Positions 54,692 to 63,408 of a DNA stretch of 64,000 nt are shown piece after piece. This DNA comes from Phycisphaerales bacterium (GTDB lineage: Bacteria > Planctomycetota > Phycisphaerae > Phycisphaerales > UBA1924). Under the pieces are notes generated by a model. The model saw nothing but the letters and a program-made list of their open reading frames with translations, was not told the DNA's origin and made no database searches. The translations under genes were made by a program, and so were the position numbers. Every line of letters starts with the position of its first letter. The first letter of the stretch is position 1. The stretch covers positions 1 to 64,000 of the forward strand of contig JALHNL010000003.1 of NCBI GenBank assembly GCA_022843545.1. The letters run 5' to 3'.

Positions 54692-55544
54692 GTGTCTTGC
54701 ACAACGACGACGCATATCGCCGACCAGCATAATTGCCGTGTGCGCTCGCTTTACACGCCATGCGGTCGTGTGTAGAGCTGCGAACCACCGACCATGCTCG
54801 ATTTGACCCGACAGCACCTCGGGGCTCGGCACAGGTGAGCTGCTGCGGAATGGTCGCATCCGGTTGGGTTGTCACTTCGGCCCTGCACTGCATGTTGTCA
54901 GAACGCCCCCGATCCGCTGGGAGGCATCACTGAGCGGAGCGGAGTGCCGGATCCGTCGCCGTCGCGCGTCAAACCGCTCTATTGCAGGAGTAGGTGCAGC
55001 CAACGTCCGAGATGGTGTGACAGATCATGGGATCTGGAGTTGAAGGCCTGCGTGGCGGCAAACCGGGCTCCGTTGTCTGCAGAGTCCGAGATCTCGTGGC
55101 GTGAACAGCGATTCGTCACAGAAGTAGTGTTCTGACGACATCGAGCACGAAACTCTGTCAACGCATCTATTCCGCGCTTGAACTCCAAGCAGCAGGCCGC
55201 GTAGTGTGATGCACGGGTCTGCTCTCCCCACGCACGGCGTGGCGGGTGCAGAACCAGACCTCGCGGCGAAGGGGCACGATGCTCCGACAGCTGCCGGCCC
55301 GCATCTCTTGCGGGCGTCCTAACCCCGGAGGCACGGCTTCCGGGCGAAACCCAGGCATGGCTTGGGCTGGGATCCAGACACAGCAGCACAACTGAGTCAG
55401 TCGTGCCGTCGCGATCTTGATCGCTGGCTCATCGCGTGCTCGCGGTGTGCTGGCGCTCCAGCGTCGGGTCGGCGTTCCCGTCCGCACGCGATGCCGCGGC
55501 CGCTTCGACGCGATCGATCCGGCGCCGGCGATTGGAGACCGTCC
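54692..55544. other. Intergenic stretch at the left flank of the phage-like genes
   Basis: About 850 bases without a credible gene. A small hairpin GCCCGCA/TGCGGGC (55297-55315) is present. No tRNA or clear att repeat is seen, but this gap is where a left end of the mobile element would be expected. Confidence 0.45.
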
Positions 55545-56954
55545 ATGGATCCGAACATCTATCTCAACAGTCCCGACCTGCCCCCGAAGCTGCCGCAAGG
55601 CACGCAGGTGCAGCTCATCCCGATCGAGCGCATCAACCCCGCGCCGTACAACCCGCGCGTCGACCTCAAGCCCGGCGATCCGGCGTACGACAAGCTCGTC
55701 AAGAGCATCGCCGAGTTCGGCCTCGTCGAGCCGCTGGTGTGGAACCAGCGCAGTGGGCATCTCGTCGGGGGCCACCAGCGGCTGAAGATCCTTCGCGATC
55801 GCGGCGACGAGACCGTTCCGGTCGTCGTCGTGGATCTATCGTCGCAGAAGGAGCGTGCCCTCAACCTCGCCCTCAACAAGATTCAGGGCGACTGGGACGA
55901 GACCAGGCTCGCCGAGGTGCTCCAGCACTTGATGCTGACGCCGCACCTCGATTGGGATATCACCGGCTTCGAGTTCGACGAGGCCAAGGACATCATCGCC
56001 GAGGTGCTCGCCGACTCAGAGGAAGAAGCCGAGGAGGATTTCGACGAAGAGCAGGAGCTGGCGAAGGCCGCGGCGCAGCCGACCGTCACCCAGCCCGGCG
56101 ACCTCATCCTCCTGGGCACCGATCCCGCCCGCCAGCACCGGCTGCTCTGCGGCGACAGCACCAACCCCGAGCACGTGCGCCGTCTCATGGACGGCCAGCG
56201 GGCGGCGCTCTTCGCCACCGATCCGCCGTACCTGGTCGACTACGACGGCACTAACCACCCCGGGGCCAAGGCGGGCGTGAAGAACAAGGACTGGTCGGGC
56301 ACCTACGGCGTGACCTGGGACGACGCAGACGCCAACAGCGATCTCTACGACCGCTTCATCGCGACCGCGGTGGCCGAGGCGATCGCGCCGAATGCCGCGT
56401 GGTACTGCTGGCATGCTTCGCGGCGCCAGGCGATGCTCGAGGCGGCGTGGAATCGCCACGGTGCGTTCGTGCACTGCCAGATCATCTGGGCCAAGAACCG
56501 CCCGGTGCTCACGCGGACGTGGTACGCCTGGCAGCACGAGCCGTGCCTGATGGGCTGGATCCGCGGCAACCTGCCCCACCGCGCCGACGAGTCGCGGCTC
56601 TCCACGGTCTGGTCGATCGACACCATCCCCAACGGCGACCAGCGCCCCGACCACCCCACGCCCAAGCCGCTGGAGGTCTTCGAGATCCCGATGCGGCAGC
56701 ACACCAGGCCCGGCGAGGTCTGCTACGAGCCCTTCGCCGGCAGTGGCACGCAGATCATCGCGGCACAGCGGCTGCGGCGGCGTTGTTTCGCGATCGAGAT
56801 CTCGCCGGTCTACTGCGACCTCATCGTGCGGCGGTTCATCAAGCTGGCCGGCGAGGACTCGGTGACGCCAGAGATCGCGGAGCGATACCGCGTGCGCGAG
56901 GCACCCACACAGATGGTTGAGACGGCTGCTCAACCCACGGAGGGCGGGCAGTGA
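55545..56954 (+). CDS. ParB-like nuclease/DNA methyltransferase fusion (phage type)
   Basis: A 469-residue two-domain protein. The N-terminal ParB/sulfiredoxin-like domain has IERINPAPYNPR, KLVKSIAEFGLVEPLVW and LVGGHQRLKILRD. An acidic linker (EEEAEEDFDEEQEL) leads to an N4/N6 DNA methyltransferase domain with the catalytic DPPY in ATDPPYLVDYDG and the SAM motif FAGSGTQIIAAQRL near the end, so the order is that of beta-class amino-methyltransferases. Such fusions are common in prophages beside terminase genes. The ATG at 55545 opens MDPNIYLNSPDL. It overlaps the next gene by 4 bases. Confidence 0.9.
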   Translation: MDPNIYLNSPDLPPKLPQGTQVQLIPIERINPAPYNPRVDLKPGDPAYDKLVKSIAEFGLVEPLVWNQRSGHLVGGHQRLKILRDRGDETVPVVVVDLSSQKERALNLALNKIQGDWDETRLAEVLQHLMLTPHLDWDITGFEFDEAKDIIAEVLADSEEEAEEDFDEEQELAKAAAQPTVTQPGDLILLGTDPARQHRLLCGDSTNPEHVRRLMDGQRAALFATDPPYLVDYDGTNHPGAKAGVKNKDWSGTYGVTWDDADANSDLYDRFIATAVAEAIAPNAAWYCWHASRRQAMLEAAWNRHGAFVHCQIIWAKNRPVLTRTWYAWQHEPCLMGWIRGNLPHRADESRLSTVWSIDTIPNGDQRPDHPTPKPLEVFEIPMRQHTRPGEVCYEPFAGSGTQIIAAQRLRRRCFAIEISPVYCDLIVRRFIKLAGEDSVTPEIAERYRVREAPTQMVETAAQPTEGGQ

Positions 56955-57793
56955 GTGAACGCCACGACCCATTGATCCCAGAGGAGCAAGGCGGCGGCGT
57001 TGAGCAAACGCCGCCGCCTCGCGCGCAGAGGCCAGATGTCGAACCCGAAGAACCAGTCGAGACCGACCACACGACGGTGCTCGACATCCTCCGCGCTATC
57101 AAGTCGGTTCAAATCAACCCGCGCAACGTCCACCCCGACGACCGGCGGCTGTGCGTGGCCCATCTCGTGGGCGAAGGGTTGTCGGTCTCCGAGGTGGCAC
57201 AGGTGCTGCGGATCAGCGTGCGCACGGTTGCCCGTGACCGCCGGGCGATCAACGAGGAGAACGCGATCCAGCCCGACGCACGGCTGGCCGGCCTGTACGC
57301 GGGCCGGCTCGCCGCGGAGGCCGAGGCGACGATCGGCCGCATCCGCCGCGTCACCCGCGACAAGGACACGCCGCACGCGGTCAAGATCGACGGCGAGTTC
57401 AAGTGCTTTGACATCCTCGACCGCTTCGTGCAGCGCATGCAATCCATGGGCTATCTGCCAACGGCCGCGCACCGGATCCAGGCAGATCTGACCCACAACA
57501 CCGCCGATCTGAGCAGCCTCGCGGAGCTCAAGGCCGAGCTCACCCGGCTCGAGTCCATCGACACCGAGTGCCGGGTCATCGAGTCGGATGGCATCGACGA
57601 CGCTATGGGTGACGCGTCCGAAGACGACCTTCCTGCTCACGCCGGAGAGCATTCCGCACTGAGGGGTCCGGCCGGTGCTCCCATGCCTCGAGCCCAGACA
57701 CGCGTTGAACGCGAGCGGCTGGAGGAGCAGGATCTCAAGCGACGCATTGAAGAGAAGTGGAGGACCAAGAAGCCCGATGTCCAAAACCTCTGA
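56951..57793 (+). CDS. Phage-type HTH protein, possible small terminase
   Basis: A 280-residue protein. Around residues 74-98, GLSVSEVAQVLRISVRTVARD is a clear helix-turn-helix. The middle (ERERLEEQDLKRR at the end, and long helical parts before it) is coiled-coil-like, and an acidic patch follows. Its place between a ParB-methyltransferase and the large terminase fits a DNA-recognising small terminase, but no family match can be claimed. It overlaps the terminase start by 17 bases. Confidence 0.6.
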   Translation: MSERHDPLIPEEQGGGVEQTPPPRAQRPDVEPEEPVETDHTTVLDILRAIKSVQINPRNVHPDDRRLCVAHLVGEGLSVSEVAQVLRISVRTVARDRRAINEENAIQPDARLAGLYAGRLAAEAEATIGRIRRVTRDKDTPHAVKIDGEFKCFDILDRFVQRMQSMGYLPTAAHRIQADLTHNTADLSSLAELKAELTRLESIDTECRVIESDGIDDAMGDASEDDLPAHAGEHSALRGPAGAPMPRAQTRVERERLEEQDLKRRIEEKWRTKKPDVQNL

Positions 57794-59381
57794 CACCCTC
57801 GTCGGCGTGCGGACGGCGCTCTCGCTTCACCGACGGACGCTCGCGTCGCAATCGCCGCGTGCGTTCGCCAAGGTGTACCTCGCGCGTCACTTCCGCTTGA
57901 AGCCTTCGCGCATGCACGAGGGGGTCTTCGAGCTGCTGGGTCAGGCCACCCACGAGCGCTCGAAGCGCCTAGCCATCGCCGCGCCGCGCGGCCACGCCAA
58001 GAGCACCGTCGTCAGCCTTGCCTACGTGCTCTGGTCGGCGCTGTACCGGCACGAGCCACTGATCCTGCTGGTGTCCGCCACCCGCGAGCAAGCCGTGCAG
58101 CTGCTCAAGAACGTCAAGGACGAGATCCAGGGCAACGAGCTCCTGCTGGAAGACTTCCCGGAGGTCTGCTCACGACCGGGCGAGGGCCGCACGCCCAAGC
58201 CGTGGCGCGACAACAACATCCTCCTCCGCAACGGCGTGATGATCCGTGCCCTCGGCAGCGGCCAGGGTCTCCGCGGCGTGCGCCACGGGGCCAGCAGGCC
58301 CAGCCTGATTATCGGTGACGACCTTGAGAACCAGGAGCAGTGCGAGTCGCCCGAGCAGCGCGCCAAGATGCGCGACTGGTTCGAGAAGACGCTGCTCAAG
58401 GCCGGCGACGGGCGCACCAACGTGGTGGTCGTCGGCACCGTCCTCCACTACGACTCGCTTCTGGCCACGCTGGTCAACCCCGTCCGCGGCAAGGGTTCGG
58501 GCTGGGACAGCCGCGTGTACCGCGCCGTCGAGTCCTTCAGCGAGCGTGCGGACCTCTGGGACCGCTGGGAGTCGATCCGAGTCGGCGAGACCGAGCACGA
58601 CGGCCGGCGCGGCCCCGAGGCGTCATCGGCGTTCTTCGATGCGAACAGACAGGAGATGCTCCGCGGTACGCGCGTGCTCTGGCCCGAGATGGAGGACTAC
58701 CACCGGCTCATGCAGATCCGCGTCGACGAAGGTCGGCTGAGCTTCCAATCCGAGAAGCAGAACGAGCCGCTCGACCCCGAGCAGTGCCTCTTCTCATCGG
58801 CATCGTTCCGCTACTGGGACGACGAGAGCTCTGACCCTTCGGATCCCGCGGCTCTGCTCCGCCGGCTCGGCCCGCACACCCGCATCTACGGCGCCTGCGA
58901 CCCCAGCCTCGGCCGGCACGTCGGCCGCGGCGACTACACCGCGATCATCACCGTGGCCAAGGACACCAGGGACGACTCGATCTACATCCTCGACGCCGAC
59001 ATCGCGCGCCGCAAGCCCGAGCAGACCATCGAGCGCATCCTCGCGCTGGCGGGCGTGTACCGCTACGACGACTTCATCGTCGAGGCCAACCAGTTCCAGG
59101 AGATCATGGTCCGCCAGCTCGAGCACCTCGCCCGCACCCGTGGGGTGCGCCTCTACCCCCGCGCGGTGAACAACACCGCTAACAAGCAGGCCCGGGTGGA
59201 GGGCCTCGAACCGCTGATCAGCTCCGGCCGCCTCAAGTTCAGCCGCCGGCAATCCACGCTGCTGGACCAGCTCCGCCACTTCCCCCTCGGCGCCCACGAC
59301 GACGGCCCCGACGCCCTCGAGATCGTCGTCACCCGCGCCGTCGAACGCCGCACGGCGAAGTTCGGGCGGTACGTGATGTGA
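57777..59381 (+). CDS. Phage terminase large subunit
   Basis: The motor/nuclease that packages phage DNA. The 534-residue protein shows an adenine-site and Walker A region AIAAPRGHAKSTVVSLAY, Walker B-like LIIGDDLENQEQ and motif III-type VVVVGTVLHYDSLL. The C-terminal RNase H-like nuclease has GACDPSLGRHVGRGDYTAI, FIVEANQFQEIMV and a final HDDGPDALEI, which carry the metal-binding acids. The ATG at 57777 overlaps the HTH gene. No portal or capsid gene lies within the window, so this is part of a prophage, gene transfer agent or remnant. Confidence 0.9.
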   Translation: MSKTSDTLVGVRTALSLHRRTLASQSPRAFAKVYLARHFRLKPSRMHEGVFELLGQATHERSKRLAIAAPRGHAKSTVVSLAYVLWSALYRHEPLILLVSATREQAVQLLKNVKDEIQGNELLLEDFPEVCSRPGEGRTPKPWRDNNILLRNGVMIRALGSGQGLRGVRHGASRPSLIIGDDLENQEQCESPEQRAKMRDWFEKTLLKAGDGRTNVVVVGTVLHYDSLLATLVNPVRGKGSGWDSRVYRAVESFSERADLWDRWESIRVGETEHDGRRGPEASSAFFDANRQEMLRGTRVLWPEMEDYHRLMQIRVDEGRLSFQSEKQNEPLDPEQCLFSSASFRYWDDESSDPSDPAALLRRLGPHTRIYGACDPSLGRHVGRGDYTAIITVAKDTRDDSIYILDADIARRKPEQTIERILALAGVYRYDDFIVEANQFQEIMVRQLEHLARTRGVRLYPRAVNNTANKQARVEGLEPLISSGRLKFSRRQSTLLDQLRHFPLGAHDDGPDALEIVVTRAVERRTAKFGRYVM

Positions 59382-59453
59382 GATCAGAGGGATTTTCCCT
59401 CGCCGCCCGTCGGCGGTACTGCTGGCGTCACCCAGAGGCAGGATGCGAATCCG

Positions 59454-60497
59454 TCACCTTCGCGTGATGAGGGCGATCACCTTGTCGACATGCCGGCGGG
59501 CCTCGACCACCACGTCGCCGTCCCCGATGGGGCCGCCACCCGAGGTGGTCCAATCTCTGAGGGACTCGACGCTTCGTAGAGTAACGCCCGCATCCGTGAC
59601 GGACGGGTCGCTGAGACGGGCGATCACCGAAGTCTGAGGTACGCGCATATTCAAGTGAAACCGAAGTCCCGCGCTTCGGGCAAGTTCATTGCCTCCGGCA
59701 GCAAGCACACGCAGCGCCGGCTGAGGCTTGAGCTCGGGGAACAGGCCCGGCGAGCTGGTCATGTCACGCTCACCCTTCTTCAAGCCCAAGCCCGCTTCGA
59801 TGGTCACCGCTTGCACCGGCGCCCGTGTGGCAACGGCGATGAGTGTCGCGTGGAAACTTGCCCGCGGGCAATCCGATGCACGGATCTGCTCGACGACGTC
59901 AAAGTTCAATCCCCCGGCCCGTTCGACGGCCTTTCGCACGACAGGCGCGAACAGATCATCGAAGAACCCCACTTCAGCGGCGATCTTGTCCATCAGTTGC
60001 TCGATCGGGTCACGGTTGACCGTGGACCGATGAAAGGGCAAGGCCATCTGGCCCCTGACGAGAGTGAGGACGTGAGCGATCTCGTGCCACCGTGTAAAGA
60101 AACGGCGGGCCGCTTTGTCACCACGGCAGTCAATAATCGCGACGAACTGATCGAGACATGAGGGCGTCGCGTTCTCTCGGCGGATTAGCGTCGCAAAGGT
60201 CTCGGGCCCGAAACCGTCGCGCTGTGCGGCAAAGACGTACTCGCCTTTCGCCACGTACTTGGCGATGACCGCGTCGAGCTCGTCATCAGAGCTGAACTCC
60301 TCGATCACCAATCGCAGTTTCTTGCGCACGAGTGCCTCGAGGTCGTCGAGCGTTCGGACATTGGGGGCGCCGGAGAGCCATCCGGCGATCCGCTGTTTGC
60401 AGAACTCGATAATGGCCTCGGTGGGCACTTCGCGCCAATCGAGCCCGAGATCGGCCGCCATCTGGATCACTTTTTGATCGCGGTCGATGACGCTCAT
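59454..60497 (-). CDS. CapP-like ImmA/IrrE-family metallopeptidase
   Basis: A 347-residue protein with a gluzincin site: HEIAH at about residues 138-142 (TRWHEIAHVLTL) and a third ligand candidate Glu in KIAAEVGFFDDLF (about 175). The remaining C-terminal part resembles the sensor half of such proteins. In CBASS loci, CapP of this family cleaves the repressor CapH after a DNA-damage signal. The overlap of 4 bases with the HTH gene and the placement beside a CBASS-type operon fit that role, which is inferred here. Confidence 0.82.
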   Translation of the reverse strand: MSVIDRDQKVIQMAADLGLDWREVPTEAIIEFCKQRIAGWLSGAPNVRTLDDLEALVRKKLRLVIEEFSSDDELDAVIAKYVAKGEYVFAAQRDGFGPETFATLIRRENATPSCLDQFVAIIDCRGDKAARRFFTRWHEIAHVLTLVRGQMALPFHRSTVNRDPIEQLMDKIAAEVGFFDDLFAPVVRKAVERAGGLNFDVVEQIRASDCPRASFHATLIAVATRAPVQAVTIEAGLGLKKGERDMTSSPGLFPELKPQPALRVLAAGGNELARSAGLRFHLNMRVPQTSVIARLSDPSVTDAGVTLRSVESLRDWTTSGGGPIGDGDVVVEARRHVDKVIALITRR

Positions 60498-60895
60498 AGG
60501 AACCCCTTCACCGACTCGTAGAACTTTCGCCAGTCGAAGTTGTCCCCCGGGCTGCGGTCGTTGGCGCTTCGATGCGCGAGTATCTGCTGCCGCATCTTCA
60601 GCAGCATCAAGACCTTGCGGAACCCCAATCCTTCCTGGCTGGCGAACTCCGCAAGAGACGAGGGGATCTCAATGTCCTTGGGAGTTGGCTGCTCGGCTTC
60701 GTCCCCAGTCATCAGATAGTCGAGCGTGACCCCAAGCACCCGCGCGAGGTCGAGGAGCTTCTCGGCGCTGATCCCGCGCTTGCCGTTCTCAAGATCCGAC
60801 AGGAATCCCTTGCTGATGCCGGCCTTCTGGCCCAAGACGTCCTGCGTCCATTCGAGCTCTTCACGCCGCGTTTTGATCCGTGCACCGAGTTCCAT
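60494..60895 (-). CDS. CapH-like XRE-family repressor
   Basis: A 133-residue protein with an N-terminal XRE helix-turn-helix (RIKTRREELEWTQDVLGQKA, GISKGFLSDLENGKRGIS) and a helical C-terminal half that may dimerise. It precedes and overlaps the ImmA-like peptidase gene and diverges from the CBASS-type operon, as CapH does in CapH-CapP controlled systems. The ATG at 60895 is used: the first part of the longer frame lies over the promoter. It would repress both divergent promoters. Confidence 0.85.
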   Translation of the reverse strand: MELGARIKTRREELEWTQDVLGQKAGISKGFLSDLENGKRGISAEKLLDLARVLGVTLDYLMTGDEAEQPTPKDIEIPSSLAEFASQEGLGFRKVLMLLKMRQQILAHRSANDRSPGDNFDWRKFYESVKGFL

Positions 60896-60950
60896 GCCCT
60901 GCTCCTTGACCCTGGCCACGGCCTTGTGGGAAGGGGGACGACGGTACGAG

Positions 60951-60979
60951 ATTGTACCACATCGGTCAAGATCGGTCAT
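60951..60979 (-). promoter_or_regulatory. Promoter of the CapH/CapP-like pair with direct repeats
   Basis: On the minus strand, ATGACC (60974-60979), 17 bases, TACAAT (60951-60956). The direct repeat ATCGGTCA occurs at 60961-60968 and 60971-60978, between the boxes, and is a candidate operator for the XRE protein. Confidence 0.5.
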
Positions 60980-61019
60980 TTGACATCACTGACAGCGAAC
61001 ATATCATGTATAGCGAACA
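60980..61019 (+). promoter_or_regulatory. Promoter of the CBASS-type operon with repeats at the -10 box
   Basis: TTGACA at 60980-60985, 16 bases, TATCAT at 61002-61007. The 8-base repeat AGCGAACA occurs at 60994-61001 and 61012-61019, on both sides of the -10 box. The -35 box abuts the -35 of the divergent promoter, so one bound repressor could close both. Confidence 0.6.
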
Positions 61020-61068
61020 CGCCCGCAGCGGGCATATCCGCGGGTGCGGCGTCCGGAGGATCCAGCCC

Positions 61069-62202
61069 ATGTCGACGATCACCGCGTCTGCGAATCCCAC
61101 GGTCGATGGCCTCGTTGAGGCAGTCACGGTCATGCTTCAGCTCCCGCCGTCGCTCGAGCAACAGGCCCGGGAGCGCGCGGCAGGCGTCGCCGAATGGCTC
61201 AACTCCCCGGGCACACTCCTCGCGCGGTATGCCCCGGAAATCCATGATCAGGGGTCGATGCGGCACGGGACCACCGTCCACCCCAAGCACTACACCGAGT
61301 ACGACCTCGACCTGGTTTGCCTCCTGCGCCTGCTTGGCGCGGACAACTTGATGACGCCCGACGAACTCTACGAGCTGGTCTATCAGCGCCTCCACGAGAG
61401 CCCGGTGTACCGGCCCCTCCTCAAGCGGATGAACCGCTGCATCAGACTTGTCTACGCGAACGATTTTCATCTCGACATTCTCCCGGCCCGGCCCGACTGG
61501 ACGCGTGGTGGCACCTGTGTGCTCGTGCCCGACCGAGAGCGCCGCTGCTGGAAGCCCAGCAATCCGAAGGGCTTTGCTGAGTGGTTCGACCGTCAGGCCA
61601 CCAGCGGTGGCCGGGTGATGGAACGCTACCTCGGTAGGGTCGTCACCGCGTCCGATCGGCTTCAGATGAAGGCGACTCTGCGGCGGGTCGTGCAGCTGAT
61701 GAAGCGTCGGCGCGACATCCGTTTCGACGGCGATCAGTCGTGCGCGCGCTCGGTGGTCTTGACGACGCTGGCGGGTGCCGACTACGACGGGCAGCTCCTC
61801 TGCACCGACGCCCTGATCTCCGTACTCGACGCCATCATCGATGCCTTTGGTGGTCATATCGATCCGCCGCCCGTGCTCAACCCGACCAACCCCGACGAGA
61901 ACTTTGCCGAGAAATGGACACGCAAGACCTTTGCCCAGTTCATGGAGTATGTGCGTGTGTTCCGGTATGAGATGGAGGAACTCCTCGACTTGCACGACCT
62001 GGAGGAGATCCACGCCAAGCTCAAGGCGATGTTCGGCGAGGGCGTCGCGACCGACGTGGTCAAGGAACTCGGCGGGCGGATGCGCGCCGCCAAGAACCAG
62101 CGAGCACTGCGGTGGACGGGTCCAGCCGTCTCGCTCACCGCCGCTCCGATCGCAGAGGCCAGGACAATCCCAGCGAACACCTTTCATGGCGACCATGTTT
62201 GA
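61069..62202 (+). CDS. CD-NTase (CBASS cyclic oligonucleotide synthase), first of two
   Basis: A 377-residue nucleotidyltransferase of the cGAS/DncV-like family. The catalytic block is G-S at about residues 62-63 followed by MRHGTTVHPKHYTEYDLDLV, with acids at 79 and 81; the third Asp is at 136 in FHLDILPA. The family uses these to make cyclic di- or trinucleotides after phage infection. It is the first gene of the operon; an ATG at 61069 follows GGAGGA. The region after 200 is helical, as in the family. All three active-site acids are present, so the enzyme should be active. Confidence 0.9.
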   Translation: MSTITASANPTVDGLVEAVTVMLQLPPSLEQQARERAAGVAEWLNSPGTLLARYAPEIHDQGSMRHGTTVHPKHYTEYDLDLVCLLRLLGADNLMTPDELYELVYQRLHESPVYRPLLKRMNRCIRLVYANDFHLDILPARPDWTRGGTCVLVPDRERRCWKPSNPKGFAEWFDRQATSGGRVMERYLGRVVTASDRLQMKATLRRVVQLMKRRRDIRFDGDQSCARSVVLTTLAGADYDGQLLCTDALISVLDAIIDAFGGHIDPPPVLNPTNPDENFAEKWTRKTFAQFMEYVRVFRYEMEELLDLHDLEEIHAKLKAMFGEGVATDVVKELGGRMRAAKNQRALRWTGPAVSLTAAPIAEARTIPANTFHGDHV

Positions 62203-62641
62203 ACGAATCCGCACGATCGGTGTCCACGAGCAGCTCGCGCTGATGCGGCTTCTGCACCCGCAGTTCCGCACCACCGTGCAGGAAGGTGTTCTCCTTTGCC
62301 GCGGAGCGATAAGGCCGACTTCCCTGAACCGCACCTACTTGGTCCGCGTCGAATACCGGGCCCCCGAGGCGCCGCTTTCCTTCGTAGACGATCCGCCGCT
62401 CCGCCGTCGAAACCAGGACGAGCGCATCCCTCACACTTACGCGGGGGACCGACCTTGTCTCTACCTGCCCGGAGTGAACGAATGGCGATCAGACAAGCGC
62501 ATCGCCCAGACCATCATCCCGTGGCTCTCCGAATGGCTCTTCTACTACGAGGTGTGGCGTGCAACGGGTGAATGGATGGGAGGGGGAGTCCATCCGACCG
62601 GGCCGCGGGAACCACGCGGACGCACCAGGGAGGTGGCATGA
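62186..62641 (+). CDS. Stand-alone E2-like protein of CBASS type
   Basis: A 151-residue protein like the short ubiquitin-conjugating-E2-like partners of CBASS. Conserved features are RTYLVRVEY, IPHTYAGDRPCLYLPG with the candidate catalytic Cys at about residue 91, and IAQTIIPWLSEWLFYYEVW followed by GEWMGGGVHP. In type II CBASS such proteins link or prime the CD-NTase; here no E1 and no JAB gene is seen in the window. It overlaps the CD-NTase by 17 bases and the next gene by 4, so production is tightly coupled. An ATG at 62195 is an alternative start. Confidence 0.82.
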   Translation: MATMFERIRTIGVHEQLALMRLLHPQFRTTVQEGVLLCRGAIRPTSLNRTYLVRVEYRAPEAPLSFVDDPPLRRRNQDERIPHTYAGDRPCLYLPGVNEWRSDKRIAQTIIPWLSEWLFYYEVWRATGEWMGGGVHPTGPREPRGRTREVA

Positions 62642-63396
62642 GCGGGCATAACTACTTAGCGTCTCTGTTGGCGGCCCAGAACCTCGACGACCGGGAGTTG
62701 CAGCCGCTCCGCAACGCCCGCGACGCGATCGAGCAGTGGCTCCGCGGCGAAATCGGTTCCGCACCCCGGATCTACTACGGGGGGTCCTTCGCCAAGGGCA
62801 CGATGCTCCGCGCCTCGTATGACCTGGACATCGTGGTCTACTTCCCATCCACGGACGCCAGGACGCTTCAGCAGTTGTTCACAGGCGTGCATCAGCGGCT
62901 GCTGGCCGGGAACCTGATCGTGCACCCGCGAACCGTCGCGCTCCGCCTTCCCTACGAGGGCGGCTTTCACATCGATATCGTCCCGGGGCGTGCTCAGGAT
63001 TCATCGTTTCGCTACGCCACGCTCTACAAGAACACGACGCCTCCGAGCACGCTCCAGACCAGCCTCAAGGTCCACATCGACGCGGTGAAGGACGCCGAGT
63101 TGAGCGAGGTGGTGCGCATCGCCAAGCTCTGGCGCCTGCGTCACGGCCTCGACGTATCCACGTTCGCGCTCGAGCTCGCGGTCGACCGCGCAATGCAGGG
63201 CGTGCGACGCGACGATCTGGGCACGGCGTTCTGGACCGTGCTGGGCTACCTCGCAGGCGAGTTCACTACGGCTCGTCTCGTCGACCCCGCCAACACGAAC
63301 AATGTCATCGAAGTGTCTCAAAGCACTCGGAATGTGGTCGCGGCGGGTGCGCAGCATTCCCGCGAGCAGAAGAACTGGTCAACGATCGTTTGGTAG
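62638..63396 (+). CDS. Second CD-NTase-fold nucleotidyltransferase
   Basis: A 252-residue enzyme with an independent complete active site: G49-S50 in YYGGSFAKGTMLRASYDLD, acids at about 62 and 64, and a third Asp at about 113 in FHIDIVPG. It is distinct in sequence from the first CD-NTase and shorter, closer to OAS/CCA-like minimal nucleotidyltransferases with a helical C-terminal domain (VVRIAKLWRLRHGLDVSTFALE). Two complete NTases in one operon is unusual for CBASS. It may make a second signal, modify tRNA or protein, or act on the same substrate. ATGA overlap with the E2 gene. Confidence 0.82.
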   Translation: MSGHNYLASLLAAQNLDDRELQPLRNARDAIEQWLRGEIGSAPRIYYGGSFAKGTMLRASYDLDIVVYFPSTDARTLQQLFTGVHQRLLAGNLIVHPRTVALRLPYEGGFHIDIVPGRAQDSSFRYATLYKNTTPPSTLQTSLKVHIDAVKDAELSEVVRIAKLWRLRHGLDVSTFALELAVDRAMQGVRRDDLGTAFWTVLGYLAGEFTTARLVDPANTNNVIEVSQSTRNVVAAGAQHSREQKNWSTIVW

Positions 63397-63408
63397 CCGG
63401 GAGACCCC

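Noticed and set aside
54692-55544. tRNA or att core at the edge of the phage-like genes
   Set aside because: I could not fold a tRNA or find a direct repeat that pairs with another site in the window.
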